A stretch of DNA of 64,000 bases from Gastrolobium villosum (taxonomy: Eukaryota > Streptophyta > Magnoliopsida > Fabales > Fabaceae), in contig JAVKPL010005456.1 of assembly GCA_032173675.1 (NCBI GenBank), positions 44,986 through 108,985 of the forward strand, read 5' to 3'. Below the pieces are notes generated by a model that was not told where the DNA came from, made no database searches, and was given only the letters and a program-made list of their open reading frames with translations. Position 1 is the first letter of the stretch; every line of letters starts with the position of its first letter. Shown here one piece after another: positions 10,504 through 21,152 of this stretch. Both the position numbers and the translations under genes were made by a program.

Positions 10504-13500
10504 TTCGCTCAAGGGTCTCAATATATCTGGAGTTATACCTGATGAATTTGGAAATCTCACTCATCTGATAACACTGTAAGTGATTATAATTTTTTTATTT
10601 TATTGTATGTTTATAAATGTTGTCATTATGCTAGAAGATGTTGATTATAGATTAACTGAGTACAGAATTGATGAAGGAGTTACTATGCTCTACCCTTATG
10701 GGTATCGCAATCAATTAAAGGGAGTTATTAAACATATATTGACAACTAATTTCAAAATAAATATTTGAAAGTTGGTTAAATATAACTCAAAACCAATAAA
10801 ATAATTAGTATCAAACTTGGGGTGTTGTTGGGGGAAAGGGAATATGTACAGCAGAGTAATTCCCCACACACCACTGCATGCAATTGTACAGATATGAATG
10901 GTGAATAGTGGTGACTTGTGATTGCAATATCTGTAGTATTATTTTAACATTCATATGGATTATAATTCTTTTATCTGAAATTGAAACATTATTAACTTCA
11001 TCACCAAAAAAACAAATAAATAACTGAAACTTCTATACTGAGCAGTGATCTCACTAGGAATTATCTCAATGGCTCAATTCCAAAGAGTCTTGGACGACTC
11101 TCGCTTGTCACTATGTAAGTAATTGTTACCTTTTGTATATATATATGTTTTTTTCTTGCTTTATGTATGAAGCATGCTCTTCATTTATTAACTAAGAACC
11201 TTTTAGAGCAATTTTTTATTTTTTTTTTAAATAAATTTTGGCTAAGTGGTTTGCATGATTTTCCCTGTACACATATTTCAAATCCTCAACGTATACAATT
11301 GTTACCATGCTTCAGGTCACTTTTGGGAAATCAACTTAGTGGTCCAATTCCATCAGAAATTGGTGATATTGCTAGTCTGCAACAACTGTAAGTATTGATA
11401 TATATTAGTACAAACTATAAAGTGTATAGGGGTATTTCTGTAATGTAAAAGTTACATCAGATTACATATTGTTAGTATAGTATCCACTGTGTATAGGGGT
11501 ATTTCTGTAAATGATCAGATTACATTGTTGCAACAGAATAGGCTGACGTGTCCTCTGTATCTTTCTCTATAATAGCACACGTGTATCGTTTACTCCATTA
11601 ATCTGAAAATGTGATGAATTATGCAGTTTCACTAAAACAATCTTCTCTTTTTCTCTCGCTTTCCTCTATTCTCTTTGAATAAACATTTGTAGGTTGAAAA
11701 AATATCTTTGTAATCCATTAGAAGATAATCAACTTGAAGGACCTCTTCCTCCCAGCCTTGGAAAGTTGAGCAACTTGCAGAGATTGTAAGATTGTTTTTC
11801 TTTGTAGTCATTTTCTTTTAATGTATATAATGAATTTTCAGTCATTAGTTTTTCTGTATTGATGAATAAATTATCTACAATTTCATATTGCTTTGCACAC
11901 GCATAGTTAACTTTTTTTGTTTTTTTACTCTAAATGAATCTGCAGACTTCTTTCTGCAAATTATTTCACTGGGACAATACCAGAAGAATTTGGCAATCTA
12001 AAGAATCTCGCTCAATTGTGAGTGATATGGATATGAAACAACTTTTTTCCTGAGTTTTTTAATAATGACTATGTCAAATTCTGAAATCACCCAACATTTT
12101 CTGCAGTAGGATAGATGGGAGCAGTTTATCTGGGAAGATACCCAATTTTATTGGGAACTGGACCAAACTTGAAAGATTGTGAGTCTAATTTTTGGTTTGG
12201 TTTATCCATGACCTTTTCCTTGTTGAAGAATAAAACAATTTCATATCATACTTCGCTTTTGCATTTATTATCTGAGAAAACATTGTTTCTTGTAGGGATT
12301 TGCAGGGCACATCCTTGGAAGGTCCAATTCCTCCTGCTGTATCTAGCTTGAAAAAATTGAAAGAACTGTGAGTACTTTCTCCTTTTAAGAATATTCCTGA
12401 ATTGTTGCTGGTTCTAGAATGCAATCTTTAACAGAGGAACATTTTCTTTTCATTTGATGAAACATTTATTTATCAGGAGAATATCTGATTTGAAGGGACC
12501 AACTATGATATTTCCTGATCTGAAGCATTTGAAACGCATGGAAAGACTGTGAGTTGAAACCTTCCCTGCTATTATGTGAAGAGCAATATAACTCATTTAG
12601 GCTTCTATCAAGTTGTTTTTTTGTAACTCAGGGAATTGAGGAATTGCTTAATCACTGGACCTATTCCAGGCTACATTGGTCAAATGGAAGGTTTAAAAAC
12701 TCTGTAAGTTGCATCAAGGATATATATATATATATATATATTACTGGCTATATATGCTCTGCTCCAAGTTTCTTTTTATCTACCCTTTTATCAATATACA
12801 TACAAGGTTTTCTCATTATTATTTATATAATGTTAATTTAAAATTTCATATATATGTAATACAGAAGAGAGATGAGTCTCCTAGATGTTTTTCTTTTATC
12901 TAGCCCTCATTGAGTTTATTTCACAATTGCGCACACAACAGTTGTGCAATACCTTTTCTCCCTCCTTTTCTTTTCTATCCCCGGTTGTTTTGAAGGATTT
13001 GAATCCAAATGATTTTGGGACTAACACTTCTGTAGGTAGTCTTTTTAAAATATTTTTCAAGACTTGATTTTAGATCCTCCTTTTCAGCTGTTTGTGTAAC
13101 AATTTGGAAAGCTATTTTTCAAATCATTACAAACGGGTATAAGTTTGCCTATTGGTCATTTAAGGTGTTTTGTTGGCTAGCTGTACCTGTACAATGGTCA
13201 ATGACCCTATACAGAATAAGGACGCGAATTTTTTTTGTATGCATCATCTATGTAAATTATTATCTGCAATATTGTGCTTCAACATGGCAGTAAAAAAAAA
13301 ATTACAAAATTATTGAAAATTTGAAATTTTACTGTTGTGAGAATTTCGATATGGCGTGTACCATAACTTCATCTTCTTTTTCTTTCAGAGATTTGAGCTT
13401 CAACAGGTTGAATGGTCCAATCCCTGATTCATTTCAAGGGTTAGAATCGACAATAAATTTCAAGTAAGTGAACACTTTCGTTTGTTTGCCAGAAAGGATG

Positions 13501-14142
13501 TGTATTTTCCTAATAGTAATTTCATCTCAAGAATGTTGGGTGCTTTTTCTTAATTGCTTTTATTATTTTGGATAATAATGAGACATATATTAATGATGGA
13601 TGCAGGTTTCTGACTAACAATTCCCTGAGTGGAAAAATTCCAGACTGGATATTGCGCAGCAAACAGAACATGTCAGCATATTTCCTTGATTTTTTCCCTC
13701 CTCTAATTCCATACTTTAGATTCACTTGTTGAGATTTAGATGTTGCACAAGTACACCACATGTTTTTCTCATGATTAATCTTTTGAGCACTTGAATTATG
13801 AAGATATTAAAATTTAATCTCACTTTATGTTCTCTTTCAGTGATTTATCTTACAACAATTTTACACAGTCTTCTGCATTGTCTTGCCAGATCTTGGATGT
13901 GTAAGCTTCTTTTTTAGCTATAAATTATAGAAGTGTTCACTTACATGAACTTAGCTTGGTATTATTCTTTAACAGGAACTTAGCTTCCAGTCACTCTCCC
14001 TCCGCAAGCACTTTGTAAGTTCTTGCTTATGGTCTAGTTTTAATTCTATTTCAGCTTTGAATCACCTATTAAAGTCAAATTTATATATCTTGCAGAGTTT
14101 CTTGTTTGAAGATGAACCTACCTTGCTCAGAAAAACCTCAGT
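10504..14142 (+). pseudogene. Leucine-rich-repeat exons of the receptor kinase
   Basis: Fourteen exons, mostly 72 bp with phase-2 introns, each encode one 24-residue plant LRR. Examples: ISLKGLNISGVIPDEFGNL, SGPIPSEIGDI, EGPLPPSLGKL, TGTIPEEFGNL, SGKIPNFIGNW, EGPIPPAVSSL, TGPIPGYIGQM, NGPIPDSFQGL and SGKIPDWIL. The series ends in a Cys-containing cap (LVSCLKMNLPC) at 14096-14142. The exon at 11693-11785 is 93 bp, 21 nt longer than its neighbours. The donor after 13671 is gtcagc, weaker than the rest. This ectodomain would bind a ligand or co-receptor; the ligand is unknown. Confidence 0.85.
12719..12742. repeat. (TA)n microsatellite in a receptor-kinase intron
   Basis: A run of alternating TA lies just after the exon ending at 12703. 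ORFs with YIYIYI come from it and are not genes. Confidence 0.9.
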
Positions 14143-14260
14143 GTGAGTGTTCAGACATAGTAGATCAACCATGTTTTCATAAACTACAATGATTTTGTAA
14201 ATGAAATCATCATAGTTTCTTTTTGAAGTAATGTGATGAGACAAGTTTTGGTATTCTTTC

Positions 14261-14545
14261 TGTTCTGCTTGTGGCAGATGTGTCCAATCAGGATTGGATG
14301 ATTGATATAGGATTCAGGTGTTTCTCTCTGGATACCTATGAATTAGGTATCTAGTGGGATCACGGATCACTGACACAGTATGATGGCTTTCGCCTTTGGG
14401 GTGTGTGCATGTGATATTGAAATGAGTAGGGTTTTTGTGTGTACCTTGCTTATGTTTCTTACCTCCCTTATATAATGCTACCCTACCCTTGGGTTTGCTT
14501 GGGTTGGGCCACGTATGAGATGGGGCCTTGGTCCGGTCCACAACA
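14261..14545 (-). repeat. 3' LTR of the Tat-like element
   Basis: A 285-bp LTR, TGTTCTGC...CCACAACA on the plus strand. It is flanked by CTTTC on the left and by the minus-strand polypurine tract (CTGGGGGGCAAC) on the right. Confidence 0.9.
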
Positions 14546-15365
14546 GTTGCCCCCCAGCTCGGTAGGTTGAGTAATCAGGATGCCAGGTTGAGTTGATCGG
14601 CTAACTTTCGCTGCTTTGTACCAGCAATGTCTGAGACAAACTTCCAGTACCTGCTGCGCGTCCGACCTTTTTTATCTCGGCTTATAAACCGAGGTACATG
14701 TAATTGCAATGCTCATATTTTATGTTCGCTTTTATCCGGAATTGACATCCTGGTTTCTAAATATAAGGGTTCTGGCATGTTCTTTTTACTTATGAGACGT
14801 TCTATCTCCTTACCCTGTAATGACCGTCCACGTGTCTTCTCTAAATCATCATAATATGTACCGTCAGCCCACCTTTTGCGCCGCTTTAACATTAAATGCG
14901 ACTGCGCAGACGTCCGTCATTTGTCCTGTCAGGTGTTTTTACCTTTTTACCCCTGCCTTTTCGTTTCGCGGGTCACTAAACCTTTGAACTTTCCCTCTTT
15001 CTTCTATTTCATTGCCATCCTTCGTACTTCTCGTTCTTCTGCCTCCATTTGCTAGCATATTTGCGATTTTGTTCTGCTGCGATTGATAGTACATCAAGAT
15101 TTCTTCGTCGAGTATTATGTGTTAACTACCCCGCAGGTATGGTTTCTTATTCTCTTCTTCTTGCATTTCCTTGCTCACAGTATTTTTCAAACTGAACGCA
15201 TAGTTGTCTATCATTGTCGCCACTTGCATTTCTGTCCCCACAATTCTTCTTATTTGGCGCAAGTTTTTTACTCGTCCCTTGTGCTTTCTGTTTTGCTACT
15301 TGTGTTTTCTATCATTGTTGGCTGTTTAGTTATATTTACCATTCTTGTTTGGAAAAATCCCTAGT

Positions 15366-15866
15366 ATGGATGAGGGAAATTCATACGGATATAGGAGGGC
15401 CACTTGTCCTCGCATATTTGGCCGGAGTGATGAGATTCTGGCAGAGGAAGAGGCTAGAGCTATTGAGGAGGAGACGAGTCGAAACCACAGCTTCCTTCCT
15501 GGTCTAGGACGTCGTCCACTGACTTCTGGCTCCGGACGTCGTCCCCCAACCCCTGGTTCTGGACGTCGTCCACCAGTGAGATCCCGACCTTCCGGTCGCG
15601 GGCGATTCCGGCCCACTGGCCGAGGTCGATCCCGGAATTCTAACCGTGTCGCGGATTATTTGTCCGTAAGCACCAATCGTGTCTCGGATAGGAGACATAT
15701 CCCTCATTCCCCCTCTGCTACTGGCAGTAGAGGTGATAATACTTTAAACCAGTCCTCTGTTCAGCCCGTGCTACCTGTTCCATCCATCTGTATATCTCAG
15801 TGCACAATTTATTGGAAATGGCAACGATTTCATGGCAAATCTAGTCCTGGGCAGTTGTTCTCATGA
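15366..15866 (+). CDS. Antisense ORF of the Tat-like element, first exon-like part
   Basis: ATG 15366 opens MDEGNSYGYRRATCPRIFGR, followed by an acidic Glu-rich segment and an Arg/Pro-rich part with three near-copies of the motif GRRPP(T/L). It ends at a stop at 15864-15866. It is read against the element's own gag. It is probably the first part of the antisense gene that continues at 16006-18000, with introns or decay between. No catalytic domain is recognised. The Arg-rich stretch could bind nucleic acid; that is inference only. Confidence 0.45.
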   Translation: MDEGNSYGYRRATCPRIFGRSDEILAEEEARAIEEETSRNHSFLPGLGRRPLTSGSGRRPPTPGSGRRPPVRSRPSGRGRFRPTGRGRSRNSNRVADYLSVSTNRVSDRRHIPHSPSATGSRGDNTLNQSSVQPVLPVPSICISQCTIYWKWQRFHGKSSPGQLFS

Positions 15867-16102
15867 CCCCGGGCTTAAAACCCTATTCCAATGACCTCCT
15901 CAAACAGTTCGTCAAGCTCCTCACACTGTAGTTTATTTAACTCAGGTGCGTGCTATTTGCTGCTCTTGTTATTTAATCTACCCATTTTGCTGTTCTAGGT
16001 TCTTATGGAGTCCGCTTCTACAGAAATCAACATGGAGACAACTTCTTCCAACCAGGAACTAGAGGCCGGGGTTGTACCAGCCGAAGAGGGTTCTCCCCCT
16101 GT

Positions 16103-18000
16103 GAGTGTCGGCCTACGGAGACAATTTCCATGGTTACGCAGGAGGTCCTCAGCTTCAGGTCCTCCATGACCACCGAAGAGATATCCGGGTTACCAATTGG
16201 CAACCCAGTGGGTTTTAACACCTTCTGCCCGACAGAGGATGAGCCAGTGTGCTCAGGACGAAACCCGCAGGAGCTTCCTTTTTTCTTTTTCTACCGGGAT
16301 CTGATCACAAAGATTGGCATTCGCTTCCCCTTCTCTCCCTTCATAATATGCCTTTTAAACCACTTCTTATTAGTTCCAACCCAAATCCATCCTAATGGCT
16401 GGGCGTACATTGTCGCCTTTGAACAACTTTGTTTATCCCTGTCTGTAAATTGCTCTGTTGCTTTGTTTATGTATTTTTTTAACATATATACCCCACGCTC
16501 CGGTTCTGAACCCCCCAAGTTAAAAGGTTGGGCCAGCATCTGGGGTCGTATTAGCAAACCTTCGAGTAGACTGTTTTCTGTTTACAGTGACTCCTTCAAA
16601 AATTTTAAAGACTCGTACTTTAAAGTCGTAGCCGAGGTTGGTGAGAGACCCTGGTTTGTGGGAGATGATGATGAGGGAAAATTCCCATTGTATTGGTCGC
16701 ATGAGCACTATCTCCGTACGTCGGCTGATTACAAACTTGGGTTATCTGCCGAGGAGAAGACCAATGCTAATACCTTGTTAGCCCACATCCGTGCCCAGGG
16801 GCATATGAGTGCTGCTTCCTTGGTTGCTAAATCTTGTGCCACAAGCGACCAACCCAGTATGCCTTCCAATATTTTCATTGCTATTATTTCGTGCTGTTGG
16901 TTTTTTGTTGATGACCATATTCATTTCTTTATTTTGTAGGTTTAAAAATGAACCCCGTCTCGGATGATGTGCCGGAGTATGTGCTAACTCGCCGTGGTAA
17001 AGGCGTCGCCCGTCCTCCACCTGCGGCCAAAAAGCAAAAAGTTGCCAATCCTTCTTTGGGGGCCGGATCATCTAATCCGGATGCTCACCGTGGCATATCC
17101 ATTCTGGACTTGACGCATGATGGCGAGAGCTGGCTGGATGGAGAGCCAGAAGAAACTCCCCCCGTGGTTGGAGGTGGTGGCATGACACGGGCCGTGGTGT
17201 CCGTCGAAAGAGGTAGTCCATCGCCTTCCCCCCTTCCTGCTGGACTAAGGAGGGGATCTCTGTGGGAGATGGGAGTGACAACCGAGCTGCGCGGGGTGAC
17301 TCGTCCCCCTCCTGCTTTCTATGATTCCCCCTATCCATCCAAAACCGAGGCCGAAGAACTGCAGAAAGCCGAGTTGTATTTGTACAAGGCGGCTTCCTTA
17401 ATGAAACCTTACTCTCTAATGTTGGAGAAACACACTGAGGTGTTAGCTGAGAAGGACACCTTAAGGAATGACAAGATTGTACTGCAAAACGACCTTGACA
17501 AGATGAAGCAAGAGAACCGGATACTGACATCCGAAGCTGCCGAGCTAAAATTGTCTTTGCAGCAATCTCAGGCCGACCTGAAGTCGGTGTCGGATTCCTT
17601 CGGTCTGGAAGGCGGAAAGGAAATATTGATTGACTTTATCAAGGATAGGCTATCCGCGCTGTCCGAGTTCGAGGCAAAGAATAAAGAACTAGCTTCACAG
17701 GTGGATCAGTTGAAGACTGAGCGTGAAGAGCTGCAGACTGATTACGATCGAAGTCAGTCTGCACTTGAAAAGGCTGCCGGTTCTGCCTTTAACAACGCTG
17801 TGAACCAAATAAAGTACTTCAATCCTGGAATGCCCCTGAACTTGGATCAGCTGGACTGCTTTGGTTATGTTAGCGGTGGCATGTTTTTCCCTTCTGCTGA
17901 GGAGCCGAATGCAGCAGATGATGGCAATGCTATGCTGAATCCAGAAATTGAAGCTGCAAACCGGCAATTCGACACCGACATTCAAGCGGTTTTTAGGTGA
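16103..18000 (+). CDS. Antisense gene of the Tat-like element: plant transposon (Transposase_28-like) domain plus coiled coil
   Basis: Two exons, 16103-16856 and 16940-18000, joined by a GT-AG intron that restores a Ser codon (A|GT). Exon 1 encodes a domain resembling the 'putative gypsy-type transposon' family (Pfam Transposase_28): FFYRDLITKIGIRFPFSPF, then HPNGWAYIVAFEQLC, then DSFKNFKDSYFKVV. Exon 2 encodes a Pro-rich linker, a long coiled coil (17340-17790, with TEAEELQKAELYLYKA and LEKHTEVLAEKDTLRNDK) and ends ...DTDIQAVFR. The name is historical; no transposase chemistry has been shown for this family. A frame at 16006 (MESASTEINMETTS) runs into this region but is shifted by one, so either a small intron or a frameshift lies near 16100. 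Confidence 0.6.
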
Positions 18001-18202
18001 GATACCCCTTAGTTTGTAGAAAGAAAGGCCGGAATGCCGGCTGGATGTTGTATAAACTTTGCTTTTGCTAATATATTTGGATTTCTTAATTGCGTTAGCT
18101 TTAGCATTATACCTGTTTATTTGCAATATCCTGTTTGTATGTTCCGAGCTATGGCATTATTTAATCAGGAAAATGTGCGAGGGCGTCCCCTTATCGCATT
18201 AT

Positions 18203-19489
18203 TTAACCAGGATGATGCTTTTGGTCAACATTTTCCAGTTCCATTTGTTCGAGCTCCAAGTACTTTTTAGAACGTGTGTTAAATTCCACTAAGGTCCGTG
18301 GTGGTTCTTTATATATCGACTTGGCAAGTCTAGAGGTTCCATGAAGTCCAACGATCACCAGATGTAAATGAACATTTTCTGATAATCCTGGCACTTGCAA
18401 GGCGGCTAACTTGAAGCGATCAAGGTATCTCTGCAGTGTTTCACCATGTTGCTGTTTAATCTTTCCTAATGCAAATTCTGACTTTGGCTGTTTTTTGCTG
18501 GTGGCAAAATTGAGCAAAAATCGTCCACCGAATTCCTCAAAGGATCGGATAGATCCAGCGGGCAATGAGGAAAACCATGCTTGTGCCGCCCCCGTTAGTG
18601 TTGTTGCAAAAAGTCTAGTAATCAGGGGTTCCTCTATACCTTTGATGTACATAGCCGTGTCAAATGCATCCAAATGGACCTGAGGATCTTGTGTGCCATC
18701 GTATTTGACCAATTCGGACAGATTTAAATTGTCTGGATATGGAGCTTCCACGATTTCATTCGAGAACGGGCTATCATTGTACAACCCTCTATTGTACTTT
18801 CGTCGGTATACGCCTGCGACATCATCCGGGTTTCGGATCCCGGGTGCAAGACTCCGGGGTTGATATCCAGCCGCATGGATTTCTGCCGGCATATCCTGCA
18901 TGTCCTCATGCCGAGGTGGCTGATCACGGGCCGGGTTTCCCTGACCTTCGCGGCGCGGCCCGAGTTGGTTAGATCTCGGAGCGCGAGTTGCTGGTACTGG
19001 ATTCGCGTTCCGTAGACCGGCTTGTGTAGAACCCGAGGTTCGCCGATCTGCTGGTGGAGGGCTTGAATATCGCAGATCTGTAACGACGCGTGTGACAGCT
19101 CGTACAGGATCCGGACTGGTCATTTGTCGTATCCGGGCCTCCAACTCTCGGATCTGTTCTGCATCCGCCTGTCGTTGCAGCTCACTCTGGCGCTCCCATT
19201 CTTCCATCCTGCGAAGTAGAGCGTCCATGGCCAGGTGCGGACCTCGTGGATCGGGACCCTCAATGGGTTGCAATCCTTGTACGTACGGCGCGTCTGGGTT
19301 GACGGCCGGAGTCGATGCCGAGTCGGAATGCACTTCACTGACATGCACAGCGTCCGGATCTGGGATTAGTGGTACTTGATTACCCTGATGGATCGGTTGA
19401 GCGCGATGATCGTGATCTATTGCCTCATGTTCATGCCCAGGATTTGACGTCAATGGTTGACGAAAACCACTTCTAGTGGTCCTCACCAT
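18203..19489 (-). CDS. Gag protein of the Tat-like element
   Basis: A 428-residue protein starting MVRTTRSGFRQPL. It has a coiled-coil stretch near residues 90-125 (RRMEEWERQSELQRQADAEQ) and the retrotransposon gag core in the last third (LTGAAQAWFSSLPAGSIRSF, then GETLQRYLDRFKLAALQV). Gag packages element RNA in virus-like particles. The frame closes soon after ELEQMELENVDQ, before any zinc knuckle, protease or RT, so pol has been lost. The 5' leader between primer site and ATG is only about 40 nt. Confidence 0.88.
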   Translation of the reverse strand: MVRTTRSGFRQPLTSNPGHEHEAIDHDHRAQPIHQGNQVPLIPDPDAVHVSEVHSDSASTPAVNPDAPYVQGLQPIEGPDPRGPHLAMDALLRRMEEWERQSELQRQADAEQIRELEARIRQMTSPDPVRAVTRVVTDLRYSSPPPADRRTSGSTQAGLRNANPVPATRAPRSNQLGPRREGQGNPARDQPPRHEDMQDMPAEIHAAGYQPRSLAPGIRNPDDVAGVYRRKYNRGLYNDSPFSNEIVEAPYPDNLNLSELVKYDGTQDPQVHLDAFDTAMYIKGIEEPLITRLFATTLTGAAQAWFSSLPAGSIRSFEEFGGRFLLNFATSKKQPKSEFALGKIKQQHGETLQRYLDRFKLAALQVPGLSENVHLHLVIVGLHGTSRLAKSIYKEPPRTLVEFNTRSKKYLELEQMELENVDQKHHPG

Positions 19490-19521
19490 CTCCTTTTATG
19501 GTGTATTTTTGTGGAAAGTAG

Positions 19522-19546
19522 GGTTCGATCCCCACAGACGGCGCCA
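19522..19546 (-). other. Primer-binding site of the Tat-like element with extended tRNA match
   Basis: On the minus strand TGGCGCC begins one base after the LTR. Read on the plus strand, 19522-19546 looks like the 3' quarter of a tRNA: GGTTCGATCC (T-arm) followed by an acceptor stem ending GCGCCA. The tRNA identity was not determined. Confidence 0.7.
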
Positions 19547-19547
19547 A

Positions 19548-19827
19548 TGTTCTGCCTGTGGCAGATGTGTCCAATCTGGGTTGGATGATTGATCTAGGAT
19601 TCAGGTGTTTCTCTCTGGATACCTATGAATTAGGTATCTAGTGGGATCACGGATCACTGACACAGTATGATGGCTTTCGCCTTTGGGGTGTGTGCATGTG
19701 ATATTGAAATGAGTAGGGTTTTTGTGTGTACCTTGCTTATGTTTCTTACCTCCCTTATATAATGCTACCCATGGATTTGCTTGGGTTGGGCCACGTATGA
19801 GATGGGGCCTTGGTCCGGTCCACAACA
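19548..19827 (-). repeat. 5' LTR of the Tat-like element
   Basis: A 280-bp LTR matching 14261-14545. It lacks 5 bp near 19770 and differs by a handful of substitutions. It contains CTTATATAA, a likely TATA box, on the plus strand near 19754. Confidence 0.88.
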
Positions 19828-19904
19828 CTTTCTTTTTCTGCTCTTTTTGTTAAGCTGATTTGTTTTTCTTAATAAATTATTCATTTTTCTCTATGTCTCT
19901 TCAG

Positions 19905-20830
19905 ATCATTCACTGTTCATAAACTGTGGAGGACCTGCAGTTGAGTTTGATGGCAATGAATATGAAGCTGACCAAAATTTTCATGGAATTTCGGAATTTA
20001 TTCCTAGTAATAATGGCAAATGGGCTTATAGCAGCACAGGAGTACAACTAGGAAATGATAAAGTTAACCATTTAGCAACCAATCAGTTTTCTTTGAATAT
20101 TAGTGGTGCAAGATACTTACAAACAGCCCGCACTGCCCCTCTTTCTCTTAATTACTATGGCCTTTGCATGCTAAAGGGGAATTACAATGTGAAGCTTCAT
20201 TTTGCTGAGCTAATGTTTTCTGATGACCAGACTTTTAGCAGCCTTGGAAGGCGTATATTTGATGTTTCAATCCAAGTGAGTAATGAAGCAAACAATTTGT
20301 TACATTTATTTATTTAGTTTCTTATAAAATTTTATACAAATTTGTATCTGGTTTTTCAATAAAACAAAAGCTCTAAAGGTAGATATTTTCAATGTTGGAT
20401 ATTGACAGGGTTTTAAATATCTGAAAGATTTCAACATTGTGAAAGAAGCTGGTGGAGCTGGTAAGGAAAAAACTATAGATTTTAATGTTGACGTGAATGA
20501 TAGTACCTTGGAAGTCCACTTGTCTTGGGAAGGGAAAGGAACTAATGCCATTCCTGTGAGAGGTGTATATGGACCTCTTATATCTGCTATAACTGTGACC
20601 CCAAGTAAGTAGTTTTCATATTATTAATTTCCTCTCTTTCTATCAAATACCTTGTTATTTCAAATTCTATAAGCATTTCTACTTTGTTGTAGATTTTAAA
20701 ATTCCTTCGAAGGGATTGTCTACTGGAGCCATTGTTGGAATTGTTGCTGCATCATGCGTGCTTGTCCTACTGATACTCTTTTCCCTTTGGAAGATGAGTT
20801 TCCTAGGAAGGAAAGATCCAACAAACAAAG
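19905..20830 (+). pseudogene. Malectin and transmembrane exons of the receptor kinase
   Basis: Exons 19905-20275 and 20409-20604 encode a malectin-like domain, from FINCGGPAVEFDGNEYEAD to GPLISAITVTP. Exon 20693-20830 encodes a hydrophobic transmembrane segment (GAIVGIVAASCVLVLLILF) followed by basic residues. The codon split by the Tat-containing intron (CAG T|AT CAT) is restored exactly across 14142 and 19905. Malectin exons in this order between LRRs and kinase are characteristic of LRR-VIII kinases. Confidence 0.87.
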
Positions 20831-21152
20831 GTAAGATTAAAGTCCAAAATAAATTAGGTAGTTGTTGCACTTATGATTTGGTTTTTGCTGATACAAGGTT
20901 TAGATTGGTTAGTAGTAGAGCATGATGAATATAAATCTAATTATAATCTATAATATAGAATAGTACATGACTTTTATGTATATACTAATATTAGATTGTT
21001 TTAAGACAAAATTTACTCCAAATATTCAAAATAGTGTTAATTTTAAGTAAACAGAAAATGCAGAATTGGTTTATCATAGATGCTATTATTATCTCTTTAT
21101 AAGTCTCTCATTTCTTTCTTTTTGTTTGTACTTTTTGCCTACCTTATTGCAG

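Larger units (their letters stand above)
14261..19827 (-). mobile_element. Non-autonomous Tat-like Ty3/gypsy element with antisense gene
   Basis: A 5567-bp LTR element inserted in a receptor-kinase intron with a perfect 5-bp target duplication CTTTC (14256-14260 and 19828-19832). On the minus strand: 5' LTR 19548-19827, primer site at about 19530-19546, gag 19489-18203, no protease, RT or integrase, then an antisense gene (plus strand 15366-18000), polypurine tract near 14546-14560, and 3' LTR 14261-14545. Gag-only elements of this kind (TR-GAG) need enzymes from an autonomous partner. Antisense genes between pol and the 3' LTR are known in Tat relatives such as Grande. The LTRs differ by several substitutions and one 5-bp indel, so this insertion is older than the Tekay-like one. 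Confidence 0.88.
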
